NCBI GenBank assembly: GCA_030612725.1
Contig: JAUWNJ010000003.1
Coordinates: forward strand, 1 to 64,000
Origin: Planctomycetales bacterium
GTDB lineage: Bacteria > Planctomycetota > Phycisphaerae > SM23-33
DNA: 64,000 bases
Reading direction: 5' to 3'
A program made the translations under genes and the position numbers. The notes beneath the pieces are model-generated. The model worked only from the letters and a program-made list of their open reading frames with translations, ran no database searches and was not told the origin of the DNA. This document shows, one piece after another, positions 18,194-27,266 of the stretch. How positions within the stretch are numbered: position 1 is the first letter of the stretch; each line of letters starts with the position of its first letter.

Positions 18194-18694
18194 CTATTGA
18201 GATTGAAGTTTTCGTATGTTTTTGAGCAGTAATTCCCTTATTTGTTCCGGCGATTTCAGGGCAACAAGGCGAGCCTCTGCTCTGATATTGCCCTGACCGG
18301 CAGTTTGAACCTTAAGACACCACAAACCGTATCGAATTCCTATCGGTCCCCGTACGAGTTGCAAATCGGTGATCTTTACCAACGGAATAGTCTTTTCGCT
18401 CTCCCACAAACGAATCCCCCACAGTTCTAAATGCTGTCGAATCAGAATCGTATCGTTTGGGGCTGAATAACTTAAGGAATCAGCCCATTTCCGAATAGCC
18501 TCACGCCCTCCAAGACGCAGCAAAATCCAAACAACAATCAACCCGACACCAAGGCAAAGCAACCCCATAAATAAAAATCCGATTTCAGTACAGCGAGCGA
18601 GTTTCTCGCGTTGAATTTCGAATGGCTCTGCACACATGATTGTCTCCATATTCAAAATCCCAATAGCCTGACCTGCTCCTGATTCTCGCGCCAA
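18194..18694 (-). CDS. PH-domain-like (bPH) membrane protein
   Basis: One TM segment, LSYSAPNDTILIRQHLELWGIRLWESEKTIPLVKITDLQLVRGPIGIRYGLWCLKVQTAG. Confidence 0.65.
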   Translation of the reverse strand: MARESGAGQAIGILNMETIMCAEPFEIQREKLARCTEIGFLFMGLLCLGVGLIVVWILLRLGGREAIRKWADSLSYSAPNDTILIRQHLELWGIRLWESEKTIPLVKITDLQLVRGPIGIRYGLWCLKVQTAGQGNIRAEARLVALKSPEQIRELLLKNIRKLQSQ

Positions 18695-18813
18695 CCTGAA
18701 TAAGAGTCAAATCTAAAATGGTGGGTGGCACCGGCGGATTGGTTTGAAGCCCAACGCAACCGCCTCACCTGGCGGACATATGACTGGCGATAGCCGAAGC
18801 GGTTCGCTAGCCT

Positions 18814-19635
18814 GTGGGGGTTATGGAAATTCAGTACATATCGCTTGTCGCAACGGGAGCGGTCGCCGGGTTGCTCGGCGGGATGCTGGGCATCGGCGGC
18901 TCGTGCATTATGATCCCGGCAATGGTGTTAATCCTGGGAACCTATGACGCAGCCGGGGTTGACCAGATACACCAGTACATGGCTGCGGCAATGATCGTGA
19001 ATTTTCTGCTGGCGATTCCGTCGGTCCTCGCCCACCATCGGAACCGGGCGGTCTGGCCAAGGGTCCTGGCGCCGCTTGCCGGCGGAGCGTTGTTCGGAAT
19101 CATCGTCGGCGTTCAGACGAGTTACCTTTTCAGCAACACCGCCGCCGAATACCTTCGCTGGACGCTGGGGGCGTTTTTCCTGTACGTAGCGGGCCAGAAC
19201 GCCTGGCGGCTTGGCCATGCCCGACGGGCCGAGGGCCTCGCCAGGGAGCAGGTCGAGGCGATGCCGGTTTGGCGGAAACTGCTCGTCGGCGTTCCGATGG
19301 GTTTTTCAGCCGGGCTGCTGGGTCTTGGCGGCGGGACGCTGGCCGTGCCCGCGCAGCAGTCCATTTTGAGGATGCCCCTTCGTAATTCCATTGCCACGTC
19401 GTCGGCCACGATTGCCGCGATTGCCTGGTTCGGCGCGATACTCAAAAATGTCCAATTGGGATCCAACGGAACGATCGGGCGGAGTTTGATGCTGGTGGCG
19501 TGCCTCGCCCCGCCGGCGATGATCGTAGCCTACTTCGGCGGGCACCTGACACACAAACTCCCGCTACGGGTCGTACGCGTAGTATTCATGACGCTAATGA
19601 TCGCCTCGGCAGCGAAAATGTTCGGATGGGTATAA
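18814..19635 (+). CDS. Sulfite exporter TauE/SafE family protein
   Basis: GAVAGLLGGMLGIGGSCIMIPAMVL and GFSAGLLGLGGGTLAVPA repeats; start possibly ATG 18823. Confidence 0.93.
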   Translation: MGVMEIQYISLVATGAVAGLLGGMLGIGGSCIMIPAMVLILGTYDAAGVDQIHQYMAAAMIVNFLLAIPSVLAHHRNRAVWPRVLAPLAGGALFGIIVGVQTSYLFSNTAAEYLRWTLGAFFLYVAGQNAWRLGHARRAEGLAREQVEAMPVWRKLLVGVPMGFSAGLLGLGGGTLAVPAQQSILRMPLRNSIATSSATIAAIAWFGAILKNVQLGSNGTIGRSLMLVACLAPPAMIVAYFGGHLTHKLPLRVVRVVFMTLMIASAAKMFGWV

Positions 19636-19673
19636 CCCGTATGAACGACCGGCAGCAGAAACATTCCGAGCAC

Positions 19674-19733
19674 GTAGGGTGGACCAACTGGCCCACCACA
19701 TGCAGACGCAGGCATCCCGCGGGCCCGCCCTAC
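19674..19733. repeat. REP-like inverted repeat between tauE-like and HEPN-like genes
   Basis: GTAGGGTGGACC...GGGCCCGCCCTAC imperfect inverted arms. Confidence 0.5.
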
Positions 19734-19743
19734 GAACTACAAA

Positions 19744-20463
19744 CTATTCAGGTTCCACGACGACGTGGTCAGAGCCAAAGCAGCCGGCACGATTGAAGAT
19801 TTCATCAAACAGGGCGGTCATCTGTTTCACAGCCTCCCGATAGTACCGCTCTTCGATTTCCAGGGTTCCCACTTCGTCCGGATCCGCCAAAGGGTCGTTC
19901 AACGCGACCAGCCGCACACCGCAGCCACGTGGCAACAGTTGCGTTATGCGACCGTCCCTCTTCTCAACGACACCATTCCGATGTGCGATGCAGTTCCGCA
20001 ACTCCTCAATGTCCAGTAGCTCGCCCCACCGCGGGTCCGACCACCAGGAGGGCAACCGGGCAACCTTCGTCCAGAACTTCTTGAACCGCTTCACAGGATT
20101 CTTGACTTGCTGGTCCTCCATGTCGAGCGCGAAGTCTTTTCGCTTCATGATCTCCTGGGCGAGCAAGGACAGATTTGACTCGACCAAGGTGAAAATGCTC
20201 ATGAGGACCGTGAATCTGAGTATCCGTGGAAAATCGATGGCATATCGCTGGTTGCACTCGTCAATCTCGTGCTGGCGTACGCAAAACCATTCCCGCTCGG
20301 ATTCATCCGACGAATCCGGCGGCGTTCGGTTCTCGGTGAGGACTTGGCTCACGGCCGCATCATGGCTTTCCTGAATGTGGACTTCTACAAAGCCGATGTA
20401 GTCCTCCAACGCCTTGAACCGCGCCATTACTCGGGTTCTGAAAAGGTCGAACTTGATCCGCAT
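19744..20463 (-). CDS. HEPN-like protein with RNxxxH motif
   Basis: 239 aa all-helical-looking protein with IEELRNCIAHRNG matching the HEPN RNxxxH active-site motif. Confidence 0.55.
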   Translation of the reverse strand: MRIKFDLFRTRVMARFKALEDYIGFVEVHIQESHDAAVSQVLTENRTPPDSSDESEREWFCVRQHEIDECNQRYAIDFPRILRFTVLMSIFTLVESNLSLLAQEIMKRKDFALDMEDQQVKNPVKRFKKFWTKVARLPSWWSDPRWGELLDIEELRNCIAHRNGVVEKRDGRITQLLPRGCGVRLVALNDPLADPDEVGTLEIEERYYREAVKQMTALFDEIFNRAGCFGSDHVVVEPE

Positions 20464-20589
20464 GGTATTGGTTCCTTCGGCCAGACATCAACCGGCACTT
20501 CGGGTGTCACTGGTCTGCCAGTTGCGCTGCGCGCGGCAGATGCATCAGGGCTTGATTTCCATCGCGGCGTCGCCCCGGCTGTTCTTTGG

Positions 20590-21903
20590 CTACTCGCCCG
20601 TAACGAGTTCAAAGTACAGCACACGGAATTTAAGATTGGTCTGCGGGGTCTTGTCTCCCTGTTTCGATGTCAGCTTCTGAACACTCTCATCAATCTGGCT
20701 GCTTGCCCTCTTCCCCAACCCTGGTGGGATGATCCCGCTGTAGGTTACGAGGTCAAAATCAATGACCTCTCCTTTGTCATTGTGGAAGATCACGGCGCAG
20801 ATGACATTCTTAACCGGATCACGGAGTTTGTTCCGAAGCGTAAAGGAGTATTTCCCGTACCATTGGAGAACTGGTTTCTCCCACAGGAAATCAGACGCTT
20901 CGACCCCCTCTGTGCTTCGCCCGCCCATCTCGTCGAGGATCGACTTTTCTTTTTTGTTCTTCCTCGCTTTGGCCGCTTTGGGCAAGGCCTGTGGGGCCTT
21001 GATTGCCGGTATCAGCGCCGACAGATATCGACTCGGAATGGCGAAATTGAGGTTCTGGCCTCCCTTGAAGGTCGCTACTGCGACCCCGATGACTTCGCCC
21101 TTGCTGTTGACCACCGGGCCGCCGCTGCTGCCAGGCGAAATCGGGGCTGTGATCTGGAGTAGCCAATCGGCTCCGACCTTGCGGATGCTGCTGACGACGC
21201 CGGCAGAGAAGGTGCCCTCCAGTCCGCGCGGGTTCCCAACGGCAAAGACATTGTCGCCAACGGCGACCTGGCTACTGTCGCCGACAGTCAAGGATGCGGC
21301 CTTCAGCCCGTCGATAGCAAGAAGCACCAGGTCTCGCGCGGGATCGGAGGCGACGACGCCCCGAACATTATACTTGGTCTTCTGATCCACGAGCTTGGCG
21401 TAACCGCGCGCGGCACCCTCGATGACGTGAAGGTTCGTCGCAATTACCCCGTCTCGGACGACAAAACCGCTGGCCATCGCGACGGGCTGTCCGTTGACGT
21501 CCTGCATGACCAGGAGCACGACCGAAGGCGAGACCTTCGCCGCAATCTGTCGAGGGCTTATACCCGAAGGCTGCGTGGACACGACGGGTTGTGATTTTTC
21601 TCCGGTTTTTACCGCCTGCGCAAGTTGCTGGGGCGGTTCTTCATTTAGCCCCGGACTGCCCGTGTTCGCAACCTTATAGACCAGGAAGGCAAGGAGGGCT
21701 ATACCTGCCAGGGCCATTACTATTATGGACGTTTTAGCAACCCATCCGAGTTGCGCTTCGGAATAGTCCGAGGCCGCCGGACTCTGCGAGGCAAGTGAAG
21801 GCTGGAAGGTGTGTTTACATATCGGGCATTGTATGCGTACCGGGTTGCTGGTATCCGAAAATCGCAACCGTTTACCACAATTTGGACAATTGACGTGCGC
21901 CAT
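20590..21903 (-). CDS. Trypsin-like serine protease with N-terminal zinc ribbon and TM segment
   Basis: CPNCGKRLRF..CPICKHTF; VIATNLHVIEG (His), DPARDLVLLAI (Asp), APISPGSSGGPVVNSKGEVIGV (Ser). Confidence 0.9.
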   Translation of the reverse strand: MAHVNCPNCGKRLRFSDTSNPVRIQCPICKHTFQPSLASQSPAASDYSEAQLGWVAKTSIIVMALAGIALLAFLVYKVANTGSPGLNEEPPQQLAQAVKTGEKSQPVVSTQPSGISPRQIAAKVSPSVVLLVMQDVNGQPVAMASGFVVRDGVIATNLHVIEGAARGYAKLVDQKTKYNVRGVVASDPARDLVLLAIDGLKAASLTVGDSSQVAVGDNVFAVGNPRGLEGTFSAGVVSSIRKVGADWLLQITAPISPGSSGGPVVNSKGEVIGVAVATFKGGQNLNFAIPSRYLSALIPAIKAPQALPKAAKARKNKKEKSILDEMGGRSTEGVEASDFLWEKPVLQWYGKYSFTLRNKLRDPVKNVICAVIFHNDKGEVIDFDLVTYSGIIPPGLGKRASSQIDESVQKLTSKQGDKTPQTNLKFRVLYFELVTGE

Positions 21904-21992
21904 GAAGATATTATCTCCCGATAAGCCATTTCTGTCAACGGGGTGAATGGAAAGGATAGCGTAAAGTTTGCAGGGCGGGCCTACGAACTCAC

Positions 21993-22589
21993 TCACTCCG
22001 AGTACTGCCTGTGCAGGCTTACGAGCAAAGCAATGTCGCCCTTATCCGCCTGCTTGATGGCCTCCATATATCTGTCCCGAATGACACTGGTCGCTTGCCT
22101 CAGTTCTGTTGGCCAGGTGATTACCGGGCCGCCGTTTTGTTTTATCCAGATGTTCGCCAGGAGGCGCGACCACCGGCCATTACCATCCAGGAATGGATGT
22201 ATTTGTACCGACCGATGATGCAATGTCGCAGATTGCTCGATCAAGTCCCACTCGCCTTCTCGCCAGCATGCCAGGTCCCGGGCGAGGTTCTCCAGGGCTG
22301 TTTCGACTTGATGCGCGGGAACACCAATGTTAAGGCCGTCGGTTGTGCGAATCTTCCCAGCCCACACCCACACCGCTGAGAACATCTCTTTGTGCAGACG
22401 GAGCATCCACCTGCTAGTGAACGGGGCCATACGTTTCGTAGGTTTGCGGTTCAGGTACTTACTGAACGCCTCATAATTGTTCAAGAACTCGGCTGCGTTG
22501 AGTTGCTCTCGGGTCTTGACTCGCCTGAGCTTCAGGCCCGAATAGTCATCAAGCGGAGTTTCGCCTTGAAGATTACGATGTAGATTCAT
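21993..22589 (-). CDS. Fic family protein (mobile mystery protein B-like)
   Basis: Fic motif HPFLDGNGRWSR; N-terminal GETPLDDYSGLKL. Confidence 0.88.
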   Translation of the reverse strand: MNLHRNLQGETPLDDYSGLKLRRVKTREQLNAAEFLNNYEAFSKYLNRKPTKRMAPFTSRWMLRLHKEMFSAVWVWAGKIRTTDGLNIGVPAHQVETALENLARDLACWREGEWDLIEQSATLHHRSVQIHPFLDGNGRWSRLLANIWIKQNGGPVITWPTELRQATSVIRDRYMEAIKQADKGDIALLVSLHRQYSE

Positions 22590-22591
22590 TG

Positions 22592-22972
22592 TTACGCCCA
22601 AAGCCGGAGCGCCGGACCGGACAGAAGTTCATCCTCAGCCTGTCGCTCAACACGTTTGAGAACGTCGGGGCCAACGGCTTGGGCCTCCAGGGCGGCGCTG
22701 CCTTGGGCCATGACTACAAGTCGGTGGGCCTTCGCCTTGGCCTGTCTTCGTTTGACCGCCGAGAGTTTGCTCGCTCGCACAAGTCCGACCTGTGCCCCTA
22801 ATGCCTGGGAAATCGCCAAAACCGTGGACAGATTTGCGTTTTTCCCGCCTCGCAAAACCCCCTGGACGGTCAGCACAGTAAGGCCGCTCCGTTCCGCCAG
22901 CGCCTTACGGGACATGCCTAAGCCTTTTCGCCGGGCTTCGAGTTTGGTCAATATGTTTTGTGCCTGCGTCAT
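22592..22972 (-). CDS. XRE-family HTH regulator, putative partner of Fic protein
   Basis: ARRKGLGMSRKALAERSGLTVLTVQGVLRGGKNANLSTVLAISQALG HTH; ends 2 nt before the Fic ATG. Confidence 0.88.
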   Translation of the reverse strand: MTQAQNILTKLEARRKGLGMSRKALAERSGLTVLTVQGVLRGGKNANLSTVLAISQALGAQVGLVRASKLSAVKRRQAKAKAHRLVVMAQGSAALEAQAVGPDVLKRVERQAEDELLSGPALRLWA

Positions 22973-22994
22973 TCTGATTTCCTTTCCCACTGTA

Positions 22995-23052
22995 TAATAC
23001 GGCATAAACTCCCTCGGAGTCAAGGAAAAACATATAATTAAATATATGTTTT
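22995..23052 (-). promoter_or_regulatory. Promoter and palindromic operators of xre-fic module
   Basis: Minus strand TTGACT-18 nt-TATTAT; palindrome AAAACATATA..TATATGTTTT (23027-23052) and ACTCC-CTC-GGAGT in spacer. Confidence 0.55.
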
Positions 23053-23165
23053 ATCGTCATCAATAAGGCGTAAGCATCGGAATTTGCAGCAGTTGCCCCG
23101 AAAGCCGAACATAATACGAATTCTCTCATGCCGCGTACGAAAAGTTAATGCGCTGGCGAGATAAA

Positions 23166-23239
23166 CGAGCCGTGACCGCGAGGGAGCGGTCAGACCGATG
23201 CGAAAGTATTAATAACCGCTCCTTTGCAGTCGCGGCTCG
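23166..23239. repeat. REP-like element with paired 25-nt arms
   Basis: CGAGCCGTGACCGCGAGGGAGCGGT (23166-23190) inverted relative to ACCGCTCCTTTGCAGTCGCGGCTCG (23215-23239), about 5 mismatches. Confidence 0.65.
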
Positions 23240-23316
23240 TAAGGCGCTCTACTTCCGCGCCATCTGTAATCTGGGGTCTTTCGTTTGGGGGTTTGATGTT
23301 GCATAATCTGCTGTGA

Positions 23317-24894
23317 ATGAACGAGACGGAAGATAAACATTCCGAGCATGAGCATTTTTTCGGCGCAGCCAAGGTAGTGGCGGGCATGACGATGCTGTCG
23401 CGCGTGCTGGGGTTGGTGCGCGATATGGTTATCGTTCCGATTGGCGGGCCTGTGCTGGCCGATGCGTTCTGGACGGCGTTTCGTGTGCCGAACCTGTTCC
23501 GTCGTCTCTTCGGCGAAGGCGCGCTGTCTGCGGCGTTCGTACCGGTCTTTACCGAATCGGCTGAACGGGACGGATGGGACCGGGCACGGGTCGTGCTGGC
23601 CAATGCCGCCGGTCTGCTGGCGGTGCTTCTAGCGGCCCTGGCGATAGTAATCGAACTGGGCCTGCTGGCGGCGTGGGGGATTTGGGGCGACGACTGGGCG
23701 CGGGCGAAACTGTTTGAATACACAGCCGTCATGCTTCCGTTCATGGTTACGGTGTGCCTGCTGGCGCTCGGTTCGTCGGCATTGAACTGCAAGGGGCACT
23801 TTGCTTATCCGGCCTTTGCGCCGATCCTGTTGAACGTCGGGCTTATTACGGCAGCATGGTGGGTCGCCCCGGCATTGAGTCGTAGCGACGAGGGGCAGTT
23901 TCTCGTTATTGCCGCAGCGCTTTCGATTATGGGGGTGCTTCAACTTATCGGGATAGTCTGGCTTCTGCGGAGGTATTCGCTGTCGTCCAGGCCACGGCTC
24001 CGACCCGTTCTTCCGGAAATCAAGCGTATCGTCGCCTTGATGGGGCCTATGCTTATCCCGTTGAGTGTTGTGCAGTTCAGCGCGTTCGCCGACACGATAA
24101 TCTCGCTGGTTTTGACGGGTCCGGGACTTCCGCTCCAGCCCGGTGTCGTTCGCTGCCACTACGCAGCCGGGAGGTTATACCAGTTGCCGATGGGCGTGTT
24201 GGCGATTTCGATAGCCACGGCTGTCTTCCCGCTTTTCTCGCGCTATGCCGCCCGCGACGATACGCATGGGCTTCGGACTGCGACCAATCGGGCATTGAGG
24301 CTGTGCCTGTTCCTCGGACTCCCTGCCGGTGTGGCGTTGCTTGTTCTGTCCAGGCCTGCAATCGCCATGATCTTCCAGCGTAAGGATTTCACCGCATTCG
24401 ACACCGGCCGGGCGGCATTGATACTTCAGATGTACTGTTTGGGTATGGGCGCGTATTTCTGCAATCACATTCTGCTGCGTGCGTTTTTCGCGCGGAAGGA
24501 TACGCGGACGCCGCTGCTGTTGGCGTGCGTGCTGGCGGGTGTTAATATATTGCTGGTCATCGGCGGGATGTTCACGCCGTTGAAGTCCGGCGCGATTGGA
24601 GCAGCCACTGCTGCGACCAGCACGCTGAACGCCGTTGCGCTTGTGTGGGTTCTTCGCCGCCGGCTCGGTGGAATTGGAGGGCGGCGGTTGTTGGCGAGTG
24701 TTGCGCGAACGATTGCAGCCTGCGTGGTGATGATCGCGGCTATGTGGGTGGTTTGGTATTTTGCAGCGCCGGACGAATCGTGGGAGATTATACTGTTTTG
24801 CGTACCGACGGGTTTGGCGGCGTTCCTGGCGTCGGCCGTTGCCCTGCGATGCCCGGAACTGCGAGAATTACTCAAACGCGGAAAGGCGGAGTAA
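23317..24894 (+). CDS. murJ: Murein biosynthesis integral membrane protein MurJ (lipid II flippase)
   Basis: VVAGMTMLSRVLGLVRDMVIVPIGGPVLADAFWTAFRVPNLFRRLFGEGALSAAFVPVF. Confidence 0.96.
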   Translation: MNETEDKHSEHEHFFGAAKVVAGMTMLSRVLGLVRDMVIVPIGGPVLADAFWTAFRVPNLFRRLFGEGALSAAFVPVFTESAERDGWDRARVVLANAAGLLAVLLAALAIVIELGLLAAWGIWGDDWARAKLFEYTAVMLPFMVTVCLLALGSSALNCKGHFAYPAFAPILLNVGLITAAWWVAPALSRSDEGQFLVIAAALSIMGVLQLIGIVWLLRRYSLSSRPRLRPVLPEIKRIVALMGPMLIPLSVVQFSAFADTIISLVLTGPGLPLQPGVVRCHYAAGRLYQLPMGVLAISIATAVFPLFSRYAARDDTHGLRTATNRALRLCLFLGLPAGVALLVLSRPAIAMIFQRKDFTAFDTGRAALILQMYCLGMGAYFCNHILLRAFFARKDTRTPLLLACVLAGVNILLVIGGMFTPLKSGAIGAATAATSTLNAVALVWVLRRRLGGIGGRRLLASVARTIAACVVMIAAMWVVWYFAAPDESWEIILFCVPTGLAAFLASAVALRCPELRELLKRGKAE

Positions 24895-24899
24895 TTACG

Positions 24900-25997
24900 A
24901 TGGACGAAAAATACACACGCATGGATTCGGATGAGGTCCTGCGACTAATTACCGAGCGGAAGGGCCAACTCGGCGGCGAGGTGTGCATCCTTGGGCATCA
25001 TTATCAGCGCGACGAGGTGTTTCAGTTCGCCGACTTCACCGGCGACAGCCTGGTTCTTTCCCGTCAGGCGGCAGGGACCGGCGCGAAGTACATCGTCTTC
25101 TGCGGCGTGCGGTTCATGGCAGAGTCGGCTGACATACTCACGAGCGACGATTGCGCGGTCATCCTGCCGGAGATGTCGGCAGGGTGCGAAATGGCCGACC
25201 TTGCCAAGGCGGAAGACGTATCGGCTGCGCTGGAACGGGTTTCGTCGGCTACCGGCGCGACAGTCGTGCCGATTACCTACGTCAATTCCTCCGCCGCGGT
25301 CAAGGCCGTTACCGGGCGCGCCGGCGGGGCTTGCTGCACCTCCGGAAACGCCCGCAGCGTCTTTGAATGGGCGTTTCAACCAAAAGACTCCGGCGGCGCA
25401 GGCGGAGCGAAAATCCTGGCCGCCCCCGACCAGCACCTGGCGCGTAACACAGCCCTGGCGATGGGATACGGTCTCGACGATTGCGTGTTGTACGACCCAG
25501 CCGCCCCTAACGGCGGGCTTACCGACGGGCAAATCCGCGGCGCGGCTTTCATCCTCTGGAAGGGCTACTGCTACGTTCACCAGGTTTTCACAGTCGAGCA
25601 GATCGAGCGAGTCAGGAAGGCCAGGCCCGACATCAAGGTCATCGTTCATCCGGAGTGCCCTCACGAGGTGGTCGCAGCGGCGGACTTTGCCGGTTCGACC
25701 GAGCAGATTCTCCGCGCCGTGGCCGACTCGCCCGCCGGGGCAGGTTGGGCCGTCGGAACCGAGGTCAATATGGTCCGCCGCCTGGCCACCGACAACCCGG
25801 ACAAGTACGTCCGCCTGCTGTCCGACGAGCCGGCGGTGTGTACGTCGATGTCGCGGACCGATCCGCAGCACCTTCTATGGGTTCTGGACAACCTCGCTGA
25901 AGGCCGGATCGTCAACCGCATCATCGTTCCCGAAGACGTCGCCTCGGACGCGCGGGCCGCATTGGAGCGAATGATTTCAATCAAGACGGGTCGATAA
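24900..25997 (+). CDS. nadA: Quinolinate synthase NadA
   Basis: ILGHHYQRDEVFQFADFTGDSL; VHPECPHEVV; GTEVNMV. Confidence 0.95.
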   Translation: MDEKYTRMDSDEVLRLITERKGQLGGEVCILGHHYQRDEVFQFADFTGDSLVLSRQAAGTGAKYIVFCGVRFMAESADILTSDDCAVILPEMSAGCEMADLAKAEDVSAALERVSSATGATVVPITYVNSSAAVKAVTGRAGGACCTSGNARSVFEWAFQPKDSGGAGGAKILAAPDQHLARNTALAMGYGLDDCVLYDPAAPNGGLTDGQIRGAAFILWKGYCYVHQVFTVEQIERVRKARPDIKVIVHPECPHEVVAAADFAGSTEQILRAVADSPAGAGWAVGTEVNMVRRLATDNPDKYVRLLSDEPAVCTSMSRTDPQHLLWVLDNLAEGRIVNRIIVPEDVASDARAALERMISIKTGR

Positions 25998-26001
25998 TTT
26001 C

Positions 26002-26089
26002 AGCAGATTCTTGGCAGGTCCTGTCCGTAGGGCGTCTGGACGATGCGTCGTCCTCCGGCGCGGGTGAGCATTTCCACGAGGGGCACATC
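26002..26089. repeat. Duplicated hypE 3' end (partial copy)
   Basis: About 88 bp with about 4 mismatches to 27934-28021 (hypE stop region). Confidence 0.85.
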
Positions 26090-26101
26090 GACAACGGAGC
26101 C

Positions 26102-26194
26102 GACCTCGCCGAAGGACGGGTCGTCAACCACATTTCCGTCCCCGAAGACGTCGTCGCCGACGCCCGCGCCGCGATGGAAAGGATGATTTCCTAA
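26102..26194 (+). pseudogene. Diverged partial copy of nadA 3' end
   Basis: Frame reads DLAEGRVVNHISVPEDVVADARAAMERMIS*, 23/30 identical to NadA NLAEGRIVNRIIVPEDVASDARAALERMIS. Confidence 0.85.
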
Positions 26195-26204
26195 TCACGT
26201 TCGA

Positions 26205-27266
26205 TTATTCACCTTGGCGCGGGAACAGGCTCTTTTCAAACAATTCCTGAAGATATTTTTCCAACGCGGAAATAAATTCATCCACCAGAAAATTATCCGG
26301 GTCCGGAGATGTTATTTTCAATTCAAGGGACGAAAGGTTCTTTTTTACCTGGGTGAAAGTTTTCCGAATTTCACTGGCAAAGATATATTGCGAGACGCCC
26401 TTTCGGTTCAGTCGGACACATGTTCGATGAAGATGAATCAGTCCCCGGAAAATGGCGGACCAATCGGGCCACGGAGGAAAGAACCGCAGGCCAAAATTTT
26501 TTCGCCATGCTTCACGATCGACAAGGGAATAGCATTTTGCTGTCGCGCGCCTCTCCTCTCGGCATATACCGCTTTCTACGAACTTCCCCAAGACTCGTCC
26601 GACACCCACCTTACTGTATCCGGTCCGTTCCGCCACGAAGGATTGAAACACTTCAATTTTTGCAAGCAATAATGTCCAGACCTCCGCATCGGCTTTGTTT
26701 CCGAAGAAGGCGCGTGCCCGCAGCAATAATGATGCAGGGATTATTAGTGGTGGTTGTCGGGATTGTCCTCTCGTTTCGAGTATGCCTCGCACCAGGCCAC
26801 GCTCTGCGAAATCGAGATCGTTTTGGGAAGGGATCGGAACGATCTTTCCGGACGGTTCAATAAAAAGAGGCGTTTTTGTCAATAGCGGCTGACCCTGGAA
26901 TTTTTCATCCGTAGCCAGTTTCTGCCAACGTATGGCGCGGGCCTTGCGGTAAAGTCTGACGGCGATGGATGAAAGTATGCGCCAACGAACATCATCCTGC
27001 TCTGGACCGAGACGCCGAAGTCTCCGAACGTTAATCCTGTGATGGTTAACTTCAAGCCAATCAACTACCTCGTCGAAAAGCCTGGCATCGTACCGTCCAA
27101 TCTCAAGGGTACACCATAAAAGCGATTCCGGATCAACCACAGCATCAGGTGGCTCATCCGTGCGCAAAAACACCCCTAAGGCTGCCCATTGCTGGGAAAC
27201 CACTCGCAACAACCCCTCCAGCAGGATATTACCAACCGTATGCAAGGTCATTATGTCCCATATCAC
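26205..27266 (-). CDS. Uncharacterised protein with winged-HTH-like segment; putative partner of upstream nucleotidyltransferase
   Basis: 353 aa; VFQSFVAERTGYSKVGVGRVLGKFVESGICREERRATAKCYSL resembles wHTH; overlaps upstream gene by 38 nt. Confidence 0.6.
   Translation of the reverse strand: MIWDIMTLHTVGNILLEGLLRVVSQQWAALGVFLRTDEPPDAVVDPESLLWCTLEIGRYDARLFDEVVDWLEVNHHRINVRRLRRLGPEQDDVRWRILSSIAVRLYRKARAIRWQKLATDEKFQGQPLLTKTPLFIEPSGKIVPIPSQNDLDFAERGLVRGILETRGQSRQPPLIIPASLLLRARAFFGNKADAEVWTLLLAKIEVFQSFVAERTGYSKVGVGRVLGKFVESGICREERRATAKCYSLVDREAWRKNFGLRFFPPWPDWSAIFRGLIHLHRTCVRLNRKGVSQYIFASEIRKTFTQVKKNLSSLELKITSPDPDNFLVDEFISALEKYLQELFEKSLFPRQGE

Noticed and set aside
20269-21162. 297-aa plus-strand ORF opposite the serine protease
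   Set aside because: Protease catalytic motifs are on the minus strand; the antisense protein lacks recognisable motifs.
24945-25871. 308-aa minus-strand ORF opposite nadA
   Set aside because: High-GC antisense shadow of the clear NadA frame.
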